The notes beneath the pieces are model-generated. The model was given only the letters and a program-made list of their open reading frames with translations, was not told where the DNA came from and made no database searches. A program made the translations under genes and the position numbers. A DNA stretch of 64,000 nt, from assembly GCA_023250955.1 (NCBI GenBank), contig JAHEZQ010000013.1:1-64000 (forward strand), written 5' to 3'. Positions 9,807 to 18,718 of this stretch are shown here, piece by piece (positions within the stretch are counted from its first letter, which is position 1; each line of letters opens with the position of its first letter). Source of the DNA: Melioribacter sp. Lineage in GTDB: Bacteria > Bacteroidota > Ignavibacteria > Ignavibacteriales > Melioribacteraceae.

Positions 9807-10595
9807 TTAAATTCTTTTTAGGAATCCTTCAATCAAATCATTAACACATCCCGGATTTTCAAGCGGTGACATATGACCAGCGCGTGGAATTACAGCAAAC
9901 TCAGCTCTAGGAATTTTTTCTGACATAGCACGCATAACTAATGGTGGTGTTAATTTATCGAACGAGCCGCAAAGAACAAGAGTAGGAATATTTATTTTGT
10001 GTAAGAAAGAAGTTGTATCTGTCCTGCTCATAATTGCAATGAGAGCGCCTTTAACTCCGAGTTGATCATGTTTATGCGCTTTAAATAATGTTGTTAAAAA
10101 CATTTTTTCCTGTTCTTTTGGAGTTTCTTCTGCAAAACAATTTGTTACAAATTGATCAACAAATTTTATTAATCCTTCTATATTAATTTGATTTATGCTT
10201 GCTGCGCGTTTCAGCTTTGCGGTATCGTCATCGGCTTCGGATTTTGTATCGCATAGTATCAAACCTTTGAATATTTCCATACTTCGTTCTACTGAACGCA
10301 GAGCAATATATCCGCCCATTGAGAGTCCACAAAGAATTGGTCTTTTCAATTTGAGTTCGCTTATAATTGAAAAAAGATCGTTAACATAAGCTTCCATTGT
10401 ATATTGACCGTCACCGACATAACTCTCTCCGAGTCCGCGTACATCATAAGCAACACAGAAATATTTTTCTTTTAGAATATTAATTTGATTTTCCCACATT
10501 GAGCTATCGTATGGAAACCCGTGAATAAAAATAATTGGTTGATTGGTCTGATCACCGAATGTATTAACTGAGAGACTATTAATTGACAATTTCAT
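9807..10595 (-). CDS. Alpha/beta hydrolase
   Basis: 262-residue alpha/beta-hydrolase-fold enzyme without a signal peptide, presumably cytoplasmic. The oxyanion-hole HGFPYD motif is at 25-30, the nucleophile elbow GLSMGG places the serine at residue 92, the acid is Asp213 in GSFDKLTPP, and the catalytic histidine is His241 in RAGHMSPLENP, so the full triad is intact. Length and motif spacing are those of 3-oxoadipate enol-lactonase/haloperoxidase-like esterases. No pathway genes lie nearby, so the substrate is unknown. It converges with the small membrane protein upstream on the plus strand, their stops being 16 bases apart. Confidence 0.85.
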   Translation of the reverse strand: MKLSINSLSVNTFGDQTNQPIIFIHGFPYDSSMWENQINILKEKYFCVAYDVRGLGESYVGDGQYTMEAYVNDLFSIISELKLKRPILCGLSMGGYIALRSVERSMEIFKGLILCDTKSEADDDTAKLKRAASINQINIEGLIKFVDQFVTNCFAEETPKEQEKMFLTTLFKAHKHDQLGVKGALIAIMSRTDTTSFLHKINIPTLVLCGSFDKLTPPLVMRAMSEKIPRAEFAVIPRAGHMSPLENPGCVNDLIEGFLKRI

Positions 10596-10764
10596 ATTCG
10601 CCTTTTTTTATATAACTGAAGAAAATTATTAGTAAGTTTCTTATGGTTTCGGTGTCAAATTTAATCTCTTATTAGTAAGTATCAAAAAATATTAATACTT
10701 ATTTAAACCTTTGCGAAAGGCGGTATGTCAAAATTCCGAAACGAACAAACAAAAGGAACGTAAT

Positions 10765-11496
10765 ATGAAAAGATTCAAATCATTATTATTCATAACAGCT
10801 ATTATTGCTTTACCTTTAATCTATTTTACAGCATGTAGCAATAAGGACCAAGTTAACGAACCTAACCAAATCAATTTCGATTCCCCGCAGTTTGCAGTAA
10901 TTGATTATACCGATCTTATGAATGGTGTTGAAGATGCAACATTGGATAATGATATGACATGCGATAATTCGCTTTATTCATATGGTTTCTTAAGAATGTC
11001 CAGTTTTGTTCAAGGAAATGTTTCTGGTATGATGGGCGGCGGAATGATGTCTGTAGCTGGTGGCGGAACTAATTGGATAACAAGATTTGATTTTGGAAAA
11101 CATCTTGGTTTGTTTTTTAGAAGACTTAATTTAAGTGATCAACAAAAATCCGATTTAAAAGCGCTTATGGTAAAATTTCACGACGATATGAAACCATTAG
11201 TACAGCAGTTTAGAGATGCAAATGCTGATATTATTAAAGCTACAAACATAGCGCGCAAAGCAATTCTTGATCAAGTTAAAGCTGGAACTATGACAAGAGA
11301 AGAAGCTAAAACCGCATTAAAAGATTTGAATGACAGAACCCGTGAACAGATTAAAAACAATCCCGCAACACAAACAATTAAAGAAAGTATGTGTGCTTTA
11401 AGAGCGACTTTGTTTAGTGATATTGCAAGTAAATTGACCGGTGAACAAGTTACAAAATGGGAAACTTTCTCATCAAAAATTCCTAATCCATGTTGA
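10765..11496 (+). CDS. Lipoprotein with Spy/CpxP-like (LTXXQ) helical region
   Basis: 243-residue lipoprotein. The start is ATG 10765, preceded by AAAGGAA; the frame continues upstream to 10711 but without a signal. The signal peptide ends with the lipobox TAC (Cys24). The mature part begins with a Gly/Met-rich stretch (GMMGGGMM near residue 90-100) and is then strongly helical. It contains LSDQQKSDL near 126 and LTGEQVTKW near 229, which resemble the paired LTxxQ motifs of periplasmic Spy/CpxP stress proteins. Those relatives are chaperones or metal-stress sensors; that this protein acts likewise is inference. A strong terminator follows. Confidence 0.65.
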   Translation: MKRFKSLLFITAIIALPLIYFTACSNKDQVNEPNQINFDSPQFAVIDYTDLMNGVEDATLDNDMTCDNSLYSYGFLRMSSFVQGNVSGMMGGGMMSVAGGGTNWITRFDFGKHLGLFFRRLNLSDQQKSDLKALMVKFHDDMKPLVQQFRDANADIIKATNIARKAILDQVKAGTMTREEAKTALKDLNDRTREQIKNNPATQTIKESMCALRATLFSDIASKLTGEQVTKWETFSSKIPNPC

Positions 11497-11515
11497 TGTA
11501 AGATTTTAGAAATTA

Positions 11516-11564
11516 AAAAAGCCCCGACTCTTGATTACACTCGAGATCGGGGCTTTCTTTTCTT
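11516..11564 (+). terminator. Intrinsic terminator, probably bidirectional
   Basis: AAAGCCCCGA at 11518-11527 pairs with TCGGGGCTTT at 11547-11556, followed by a T-rich run on the plus strand and preceded by an A-run that serves as the T-run on the minus strand. It lies between the convergent lipoprotein and DUF5916 genes and can stop both. Confidence 0.85.
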
Positions 11565-11581
11565 CAAACCAAATTATCTTT

Positions 11582-13732
11582 CTAGAAGTAATAGAGATAT
11601 TTAATTTTGAACACAGCAGCTCGTGCTGTAACATCAAGAGTGCTTAATGGATTATTCCTATCATGTGTTTCATTTAATGCTGCATAAATCCAACTCTTCG
11701 GAGAAAACTGGTATGCGAAAAGAGCTCCGATAAAAATTCTTTCCATCCTGCCTGTAGTACGGTCATACAGATTATCTACATAAATAGTAAAGTCCAGATC
11801 ATTAATTGGTGTTAACGAAATAAAAGGTCGCGCGTTATAAATTATATCTTCAATATTTCCATCTGGTTTAACTTCCATCCAAACATTAAACGATGAGCCC
11901 AATTTTAAAACGTCCATGGCATTCCAAGAAAACTGTCCGCCTAAAGTACCGTACGATCCAAGATAGTTTCTATAAAAGTTATAAGTTTTACTATAACTAC
12001 CGTAAAAGTTAGCATTCCACTTTGCTTTATTGATCCATGAACTGTAATCAATTTCGTAGGAATCATATTGAATTCCAGAATCTTTAGACCTGCCCGCTGA
12101 AATATCAATTTCAAATCCGAAGTTTGCTTTCCACTGCATGTTATAAACAAACACAACAGAATGATCGGTATAATTCTCAAATTTTTTGTTAGTTAATGAT
12201 GGACCGGCAAGAATTAATATTTGAGAAATCTCTCCGGTCTTCGGAAGCCATACAGGGCCGGTTATAGCTGTCATTTCAGTTGTTCCTTTCCAGGGTACAA
12301 ATCCAATCTGACTGATATCGAAATTGCTGCCCACATAACGAGTGCGGGCTAACGTAACCCAATCTGATCCGAACTGTGTAAACCCTGCCGAAAAAGCAAA
12401 ATCACCAGTGGAGTTTTTTACGGAACGCGCTAATTGATATGCAAGCTGCCAATCAGATTTTCTTAATGCACCGTCTATATCAATAATTCCATAAGTACTA
12501 TCTGCAGTTTGTTTTCCGACAAACAAAACTCCAAGAGAAGAATTTTCGAAAATCTGTTTCTTGACTCTTCCAGAAAGAAATAATGCCGAAGGTTCTGATG
12601 CGGCATTTCCATTTGCATCGGTAAAATCTTTTTGTGCAGTGCGTGCAGCAAATCCTCCATATTCCCAATCATCCGCTCTACCGAAAACTTTTGAACCAAA
12701 AATAAGGGGAACCTCCGAACCATCGGGTAATATTCTGCCAATCCTTCTGGAATAAAAAAGTTCTAATGGAGAATAAAAACCTGTATTGCGCTGCTTACCG
12801 GACGGCATAAAAATTTCGTTACCTTGAATAAAGAATGGCCTACGTTCATTAAAATAAACTTCGTAGCGGGAAATATTAAATGTATATGGGTCAGCTTCAA
12901 TTTGTGCAAAGTCCGGGTATGCCGTTGCTTGAAAAGTTAACTGCGGCGAAGGATTATAAAAAATATCTATTCCGGCTTTCGGATCAATTTTGTATTTGCC
13001 ATCGCTAAGATAAGTTGCTTTGCCAAATACAACCGGGTATAACTCAAGATTCAAACCTTTGATAGTAGGGTGAAAATCCTCGAACACAAGTTTTCCAAAT
13101 TTAGAAATACGTTGACCTTCATTTTGTTCATATTCGCACCAATAGAGATCTTCGGAATTGATTGGTCTCCACCGATCAAAATCTAATCCCCATGAAGTTA
13201 ATTTTTCATCATACTGAATTGATTTGTATGGAATTTCCATTTCTACAACATAACCCCAATCGTAAATTTTTGCTGCAGAAAACCAAATACCATCCCAGCT
13301 GTAATCACGGTTACGTGCATCATCAAGCAATCGGCAGTCCGCTCTAGCTCCAGCAGCATTAACGGCGAATTTATAAGCGGTTCGTTTATCGCCGAATGTA
13401 TCGAGCATTATCGAGACAATATCTCCAAAACCCTCATCAAGTTTGCTTGTATTCTGCTGAATGTTTTCTTTTTGATCGAAACAAACTATCAGGCAATAAA
13501 TTGAAGTCTCGGTTGTTAATACCTTTGCATAAGTTTTTCTTGTCGGCTCTTTCGCATAATATGGAGCGAGCTGAAAAAAAGTTGTTGCGGAATCGGCTTT
13601 ACTCCAAGCTTCATCTATATAACCGTCAATTTTTATCGGTGTATCAATTTTTTTTAGTTTAAGAATTTTTTCTGTATTTGAAGCTGAAATGAAAATGGGA
13701 AGGAATAATAGAATGGTAAAAAGTTTTTTCAT
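11582..13732 (-). CDS. DUF5916 domain outer-membrane protein with CBM9-like N-terminus
   Basis: 716-residue exported protein. A signal peptide (about 1-19, ending ISAS) is followed by a domain resembling carbohydrate-binding module family 9 at about 25-190, with landmarks IDGYIDEAW and KVLTTETSIYCL. Then comes the long DUF5916 region to the end, which contains NFNERRPFF-type and FYSRRIGR motifs and many alternating amphipathic strands. The C-terminus ends in an aromatic residue (YLYYF), as outer-membrane barrels do. The family is widespread in Bacteroidota and relatives; its function is unknown, though sugar or polymer handling at the surface has been guessed from the CBM9-like part. Single-gene unit by its surroundings. 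Confidence 0.85.
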   Translation of the reverse strand: MKKLFTILLFLPIFISASNTEKILKLKKIDTPIKIDGYIDEAWSKADSATTFFQLAPYYAKEPTRKTYAKVLTTETSIYCLIVCFDQKENIQQNTSKLDEGFGDIVSIMLDTFGDKRTAYKFAVNAAGARADCRLLDDARNRDYSWDGIWFSAAKIYDWGYVVEMEIPYKSIQYDEKLTSWGLDFDRWRPINSEDLYWCEYEQNEGQRISKFGKLVFEDFHPTIKGLNLELYPVVFGKATYLSDGKYKIDPKAGIDIFYNPSPQLTFQATAYPDFAQIEADPYTFNISRYEVYFNERRPFFIQGNEIFMPSGKQRNTGFYSPLELFYSRRIGRILPDGSEVPLIFGSKVFGRADDWEYGGFAARTAQKDFTDANGNAASEPSALFLSGRVKKQIFENSSLGVLFVGKQTADSTYGIIDIDGALRKSDWQLAYQLARSVKNSTGDFAFSAGFTQFGSDWVTLARTRYVGSNFDISQIGFVPWKGTTEMTAITGPVWLPKTGEISQILILAGPSLTNKKFENYTDHSVVFVYNMQWKANFGFEIDISAGRSKDSGIQYDSYEIDYSSWINKAKWNANFYGSYSKTYNFYRNYLGSYGTLGGQFSWNAMDVLKLGSSFNVWMEVKPDGNIEDIIYNARPFISLTPINDLDFTIYVDNLYDRTTGRMERIFIGALFAYQFSPKSWIYAALNETHDRNNPLSTLDVTARAAVFKIKYLYYF

Positions 13733-13832
13733 ATCTCAGCCTTTCGTTTTGTTTTAACTTTAGACGCCATTGTAAATGAAAAGGTTGCAGTATTATTTCC
13801 AAAAAATTTGAATTATAGAGATATTATATCGA

Positions 13833-13864
13833 ATTGACTCTATGATACTTTGTTATTAAGTTTT
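13833..13864 (+). promoter_or_regulatory. Candidate promoter of the GWxTD gene
   Basis: ATTG (13833-13836), 20 bases, then TAAGTTTT (13857-13864), ending 15 bases before the ATG at 13880. It matches three of the four -33 bases and five of the six fixed -7 bases of the TTTG-N20-TAnnTTTG form, with the same spacing as the exact matches elsewhere in the window. Confidence 0.3.
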
Positions 13865-13879
13865 TTACAGGATGATCGA

Positions 13880-16009
13880 ATGAAAAGTGCTATTATATAT
13901 TGTTTATTGAGTTTTATTCTCTTTTTAAATTATTGCATAAAAGGAATAAATCTTAATGGTGATGATCAATCAAAAGAACTTTATAAAAAGGGAATTGAGG
14001 CTATTCATTCCAAAGATACACTTAACGCAGAAAAGTATTTTAAGGAATCAATCCGTGAAAATTCCGATGCTGCCTCATATTACGAACTTGCCAAAATTCA
14101 ATTTAATCATAATACTTTTTATTCAAGAAACCTTGCTTTCGAAAATTCACGTAAGGCTGTTTGGAAAGAGCCAAATAATTTAGAATACAATTATTTTTAC
14201 GCCGAAATCTGTAAAAGTTTTGCACGGTTCACGGCTTTCGATCAATACAAAAAGATTTTAGAATTAGACAGCAACCAAGTTGATGCTTGGTTTAATCTAG
14301 GAGTGTTAAAAGAAAAAGACTTCACCGAGTATAATAATTCTGTCCGTAACGTTGACGGATTTATTGCCCCGCTGCAAGAATATGCCGATGAAGATTTTAA
14401 GGAGGCAGAAAAATATTATCTGAATGCATTGAAGTTAGACACTGTCAATTTTCAGACTATTTTAAAATTAAGTTTGATGTATGATAAAGGAAATAAACCG
14501 AAAAAGGGAATACCTCTTTTACAAAGATTAATTAATATAAATAAAGCTGATAAAGAAATTCATCTCGCACTCGGACTTTTATATTATAAAACTTCAAAGC
14601 TTAAAGAATGTTTTACCGAATATCAGAATGCAATTGAATTGATGTCTGAAAAAGAAAAAGAGGATTTCACTTTTAATTCTGTAAAATCATTACTACAACC
14701 GGCATACGATTATGTTATGAAAGAGATGAGTGATTACGAACTGAGAGATTTTATCGATCTCTATTGGAAAGTTTCCGATCCGCTTTACATTACAGATTAT
14801 AATGAACGGTTGCTAGAACATTATTCACGTGTTGCTTATGCCAATTTAAATTTTAGTGTTCCGTCAATGAAAATTGTTGGATGGAAATCAAATCAAGGTG
14901 AAGTAATTTTACGTTATGGCGAGCCTTTGAATAGAACGAGAATCAGACCTTCGTTGGGTGATAAAGTAAATATGAAAACTGAAGTCTGGGATTATAGCGG
15001 GTTTACACTTGGTTTTACCGATATGGCTCAAAGTGGAAATTTTATTTTTGCAGCACCAGCCGGTGAAAAAGATAAAACTGCACCGCAATTCAGCGGCGAT
15101 TCACAAACTTTTATGAATGATCTTAGGAGTGAATACTTCACTCACTACGAACCTAAATATGAAGGACAAAAATTTGATATAGTTTATGATGTATTACAAT
15201 TTAAGAGCAGCGAGTTGAGAAACCACACTGACTTATATATTGATTACGGATTGAATCCCATTGATAGTTTGATACATAATGGAATACTCAATGTTGAACA
15301 TGATGCCGCATTTTTCTTTTTTAACAATAATTCCGAAGAGCATATAAAAAAGAAAGAACATATCAAATCACTCGGTTCAAAAAATATAGTCAGTACAATA
15401 ACGCACCCGATACTTTACACGAATACTTTGCATGTCCCGGCTATTACTGATTCCGGTTATTACTCTTTGGAAATTTTGAGAAATCTTGATAAGGGAGTAT
15501 CCTCCAACCGAGGAAGAATGGGAATAAAAAAGTTTAGTAATATTCATTTAGATATAAGCGATATTATTCTTGCATCAAGAATTGAAACCGGTCATGAATC
15601 CAAATTCACTATTAATAGAAATAAGATCAGCATATTATCAAATCCAACTAAACAATTTATGAAGGGTGCTTCACCTATTTATGTTTACTACGAACTTTAT
15701 AATTTGAAAAAGAATTCTTCCGGCTTAACTGATTTTGAACAAGAAGTCGAAGTAAAAGAATACTCTGAGGAGAATAAATCCGGATTAGAAAAAACTATTG
15801 GCGATATTGGCAAGTTTTTAGGATTTGGTAAAGGAGAGGGAATTTCTTTTTCTTCAAAATATCAATCCGCAGAAGTTAATCCGCAAATACATTATCAACT
15901 TGATTTATCTAAAGCGAAAACCGGTAAATATTTAATTACTCTAACAGTAACCGATAAGATTGATAATTCAAAAGTCAGTTCACAAACTATAATTGATTGG
16001 ACGAATTGA
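13880..16009 (+). CDS. TPR and GWxTD domain-containing exported protein
   Basis: 709-residue protein from ATG 13880, where AGGATGATCGA supplies the ribosome-binding site; an upstream TTG at 13850 is in frame but unsupported. A hydrophobic N-terminus (about 3-18) should direct export. Residues about 25-250 are a run of tetratricopeptide repeats (KGIEAIHSKDTLNAEKYF, LNAEKYF- and LALGLLYYK-like helices). From about 290 comes the GWxTD region, with the landmark WKVSDPLYITDYNERL...YSRVAYAN and the later beta-rich half (about 520-709) containing YVYYELYNL. GWxTD proteins are common in FCB bacteria and have no proven function. Two hairpins end the unit. Confidence 0.8.
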   Translation: MKSAIIYCLLSFILFLNYCIKGINLNGDDQSKELYKKGIEAIHSKDTLNAEKYFKESIRENSDAASYYELAKIQFNHNTFYSRNLAFENSRKAVWKEPNNLEYNYFYAEICKSFARFTAFDQYKKILELDSNQVDAWFNLGVLKEKDFTEYNNSVRNVDGFIAPLQEYADEDFKEAEKYYLNALKLDTVNFQTILKLSLMYDKGNKPKKGIPLLQRLININKADKEIHLALGLLYYKTSKLKECFTEYQNAIELMSEKEKEDFTFNSVKSLLQPAYDYVMKEMSDYELRDFIDLYWKVSDPLYITDYNERLLEHYSRVAYANLNFSVPSMKIVGWKSNQGEVILRYGEPLNRTRIRPSLGDKVNMKTEVWDYSGFTLGFTDMAQSGNFIFAAPAGEKDKTAPQFSGDSQTFMNDLRSEYFTHYEPKYEGQKFDIVYDVLQFKSSELRNHTDLYIDYGLNPIDSLIHNGILNVEHDAAFFFFNNNSEEHIKKKEHIKSLGSKNIVSTITHPILYTNTLHVPAITDSGYYSLEILRNLDKGVSSNRGRMGIKKFSNIHLDISDIILASRIETGHESKFTINRNKISILSNPTKQFMKGASPIYVYYELYNLKKNSSGLTDFEQEVEVKEYSEENKSGLEKTIGDIGKFLGFGKGEGISFSSKYQSAEVNPQIHYQLDLSKAKTGKYLITLTVTDKIDNSKVSSQTIIDWTN

Positions 16010-16020
16010 TAGAAAGTATT

Positions 16021-16046
16021 TAAACCTATCGAATTTGATAGGTTTA
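16021..16046 (+). terminator. Hairpin after the GWxTD gene
   Basis: TAAACCTATC (16021-16030) and GATAGGTTTA (16037-16046) form a perfect 10-bp stem with a 6-base loop, 11 bases after the stop codon. No T-run follows, so it may protect the mRNA 3' end rather than terminate. Confidence 0.5.
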
Positions 16047-16097
16047 AAATTAGGATTATGAATAAGCTACTAACTTAAAATCACAAATTGTAATTTT

Positions 16098-16134
16098 AAG
16101 AGGTGGTCGCATTTTGCGACCACCTCTTTTTTAT
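16098..16134 (+). terminator. Strong intrinsic terminator
   Basis: A perfect 14-bp stem, AAGAGGTGGTCGCA (16098-16111) with TGCGACCACCTCTT (16115-16128), closes a TTT loop and runs into TTTTTT. It lies between the convergent GWxTD and S41 genes, ten bases from the S41 stop. Confidence 0.9.
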
Positions 16135-16137
16135 ATT

Positions 16138-18366
16138 TTATTTATCATCATTTATTATTTGAATAGCCTTCTCAAGCAATTCATCTCTTCCTTCAATTAT
16201 TCCTTTTATTGTTGGTTTTATTTCTATGTCAGGAACAATTCCTATCCTTTGAGTTTCTCCTCCGTCTGGATAATAAACACCAAGTCCGGTGATCCTTGCT
16301 GTAATACCACCTGGCAAATTAAAATATGAAACATTTCCATCAGCACCGGCAGTAGTGCTTCCTATTACAATTGCTTTAGGTGCTTTCTTAAATATCATGG
16401 TATGAAATTCACCAGCGCTTTGTGTAATCTCGTTAACAATAATTATAATCTTGCCTTTAAAATAATCCAGGTTATTTTTACCGACCGGACGATAGTCTCG
16501 AAAAACAAACATACCTGGTACTTCAAAACTTGTTTGAGAGTACTTGCCAAATTGTATTGGATTTGGCATCAAGTACTCACTCAGCGTAAATGCCAATCCT
16601 CCAAAACGACATCTATGATCTAAGATTATACCTTTACAATTTTGAAAATTCTTCATGATATTAGGCAAATCAGATTCTTTTACGTTCTCCATATATAGAT
16701 ATCCAATGTTGTTGTCAAGCATTCTCCAAGGCTTCTTTTGGATTTTAGTAGTAGTGCTATAATTAATTCCCAACTTGACCCCTTTAACATTATCCGTTTT
16801 CATTTGCCCATGGTGTAGATAAGTAATTGAAACGAATTCGCTATTACTTCTCAAAATATCGTAGGCAATATTTCTAAGTTTTGTCGAATAATTTGAAGCA
16901 ACTGTTATAGGAAGCCTTCTTTCAACAATTTCATCAACGCTTTCTCCGTTAATTTTTTCAATTATATCACCAATTTTAAGTTGAAGAGTTGAATCTGCAC
17001 TGAATTGAATATCTGTAATAACAGCTTTATTTTCTATAAAAGATATTTGACAAGGAACTGCATATTTCCCAAAATAATCTAACATTACGGAATCGAGAAA
17101 TCTATCATTTTCCCGGATGAAGGCGTGAGTGTCATGAATTTTTTCTATCAGTTTAAGAACCGCAATCCGATATTCTAAAGCGTTATTAGATTTCACAAAT
17201 TCCGGTATAAAATCTCGAAGAACCAGTTTCCAATCGTCTTCGATTAAATTTTTATATGGAAAATAATATTGAATTATATTCCAGTAACGGTAAAGAGAAA
17301 GTAGCCTAAAACCAATATCTGGATAGGTCATACTTTCATACGGGTCTTCTCGTTCGAATATCGGATTAAGAGACTTTTCATAATTCAAATAATAATTAAT
17401 TGAAACTCGTTTTGCATTTTTGATCTCTTTCAACTTAACGGGGATATCTTTACCGAGTTCTGATTCATCTTCTGTCCATTTCAGATCGGGCATAAATTTA
17501 ATTTTGCCCTCATCAATTTTAAACAGATTTTGCTTTTCTTTTATTAAACCTAAACTGTTTATCCATTCCGACAATATTTTATTGCGCTCATCTTTTGGAT
17601 TGCATTTTAAAACTTTCGACATTACTCGGAATAATTCATAATCCCAATTAATATCACCTTTTGCAACCGTTGGATGATAGTATTTTAAAAATCCCCAAAC
17701 TATCCCAAGTATTTTCAAATCATTAATCTTTTCTTCAGTAAGTATAAATGCTTCGATTTTTGAACCTTCATCAAATTCATTGTCCTTGTCTGCTTTGTAC
17801 TCTTTAGGTTTTATAGGTTTGCCATCTATTAGAAGATCAAAATCGTCAACCCAAAGTTGTCCGGTACCAGAAAGTAATGCCCCTATGACAATAGTTTTTA
17901 CATTTTTTGAATAAGGTAACTTTACAGAATACATTGCCCAATCTGATGTTCCTTGAATATTTTTTTGCTGCATATTGTCAAACCCCAAACTAACTGAATC
18001 ACCATCGAGTCGAAGCATCAATCCGATAGGACCGTCTCTAACATCTTTCATCTTCATAAATGCTTTCAATTCAATTTCTTTTCCCTCGAATGTTGCTGGA
18101 ATTCGGGAAGCTACACAGCCGAAGTCATCTCTTGTTCTTTTGTCTGGTGATTGAAGGAGAACGGAATTTTTCCCATTATGTTTTACAAATCTGTCAATAC
18201 TAAGATTATAACCGCGTCCCCATTGAAACCAATTATCAGGTAGATTTTGATTGTAGGAAGTTATTATCTCAAAACCAAAATTAAATTCTGAAGTATTTAA
18301 TCCTGCCTGACCAAATGCAACGGATGCAATTATGAAAATTAGAAATGCTAAAAAAGTTTTGTTCAT
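16138..18366 (-). CDS. S41 family (C-terminal processing-like) secreted serine peptidase
   Basis: 742-residue exported protein. The signal peptide (1-19) ends FGQ. Residues about 30-185 look like a jelly-roll/CBM-like accessory domain (FVKHNGKNSVLLQS, LWVDDFDLLIDG). A helical region (about 205-420) is followed by a short PDZ-like loop (LKIGDIIEKINGE, 463-475) and the S41 peptidase fold (about 550-742). The nucleophile is Ser650 in EITQSAGEF, followed by the usual GSTTAGADGN segment. The motif normally read as DLRxNxGG is DHRCRFGG here (583-590), an unusual form. Substrate unknown. AGGA lies before the ATG. Confidence 0.85.
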   Translation of the reverse strand: MNKTFLAFLIFIIASVAFGQAGLNTSEFNFGFEIITSYNQNLPDNWFQWGRGYNLSIDRFVKHNGKNSVLLQSPDKRTRDDFGCVASRIPATFEGKEIELKAFMKMKDVRDGPIGLMLRLDGDSVSLGFDNMQQKNIQGTSDWAMYSVKLPYSKNVKTIVIGALLSGTGQLWVDDFDLLIDGKPIKPKEYKADKDNEFDEGSKIEAFILTEEKINDLKILGIVWGFLKYYHPTVAKGDINWDYELFRVMSKVLKCNPKDERNKILSEWINSLGLIKEKQNLFKIDEGKIKFMPDLKWTEDESELGKDIPVKLKEIKNAKRVSINYYLNYEKSLNPIFEREDPYESMTYPDIGFRLLSLYRYWNIIQYYFPYKNLIEDDWKLVLRDFIPEFVKSNNALEYRIAVLKLIEKIHDTHAFIRENDRFLDSVMLDYFGKYAVPCQISFIENKAVITDIQFSADSTLQLKIGDIIEKINGESVDEIVERRLPITVASNYSTKLRNIAYDILRSNSEFVSITYLHHGQMKTDNVKGVKLGINYSTTTKIQKKPWRMLDNNIGYLYMENVKESDLPNIMKNFQNCKGIILDHRCRFGGLAFTLSEYLMPNPIQFGKYSQTSFEVPGMFVFRDYRPVGKNNLDYFKGKIIIIVNEITQSAGEFHTMIFKKAPKAIVIGSTTAGADGNVSYFNLPGGITARITGLGVYYPDGGETQRIGIVPDIEIKPTIKGIIEGRDELLEKAIQIINDDK

Positions 18367-18718
18367 GGCTATCCTTTTTTAAAAAAGGGTTGTAACTATT
18401 ATAACATTGAAGGATGATATTATGCTAACTTCTTAACTCAATTTCTGTATGGAGTATCTGTATGAAAGTAATTGAGCAAAGGAAATAATAAGTTTTATTA
18501 TATATATAAAGTCTTACGACAAATAATTCGTGAGTGTTTACATGAAAGGATAATTTTAATTTGTGTCCCCATTTCGGGTTTACCTTTGTTGCAATCGCAA
18601 CTTAAAATAAAAATTAATACTAATCAAATAGTAAGAGGTGAGATGCGATAGTAAGGAAAAATCAATAAGCAATTAGCTGATAATTAAAAAATCATCGTGG
18701 GCTAAAAAACATTTAATA
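18367..18718 (+). other. 352-base spacer between two minus-strand genes
   Basis: AT-rich spacer. I see a perfect palindrome, CCTTTTTTAAAAAAGG (18373-18388), in the leader of the S41 gene, a minus-strand TATAAT (18403-18398) without a convincing -35 partner, and a small GTTGC/GCAAC inverted repeat near 18589-18602. I find no open frame with a ribosome-binding site, no tRNA and no recognisable riboswitch. Confidence 0.6.

Noticed and set aside
18373-18388. CCTTTTTTAAAAAAGG palindrome as an operator
   Set aside because: A-tract/T-tract palindromes arise easily in such AT-rich spacers; nothing else supports regulation.
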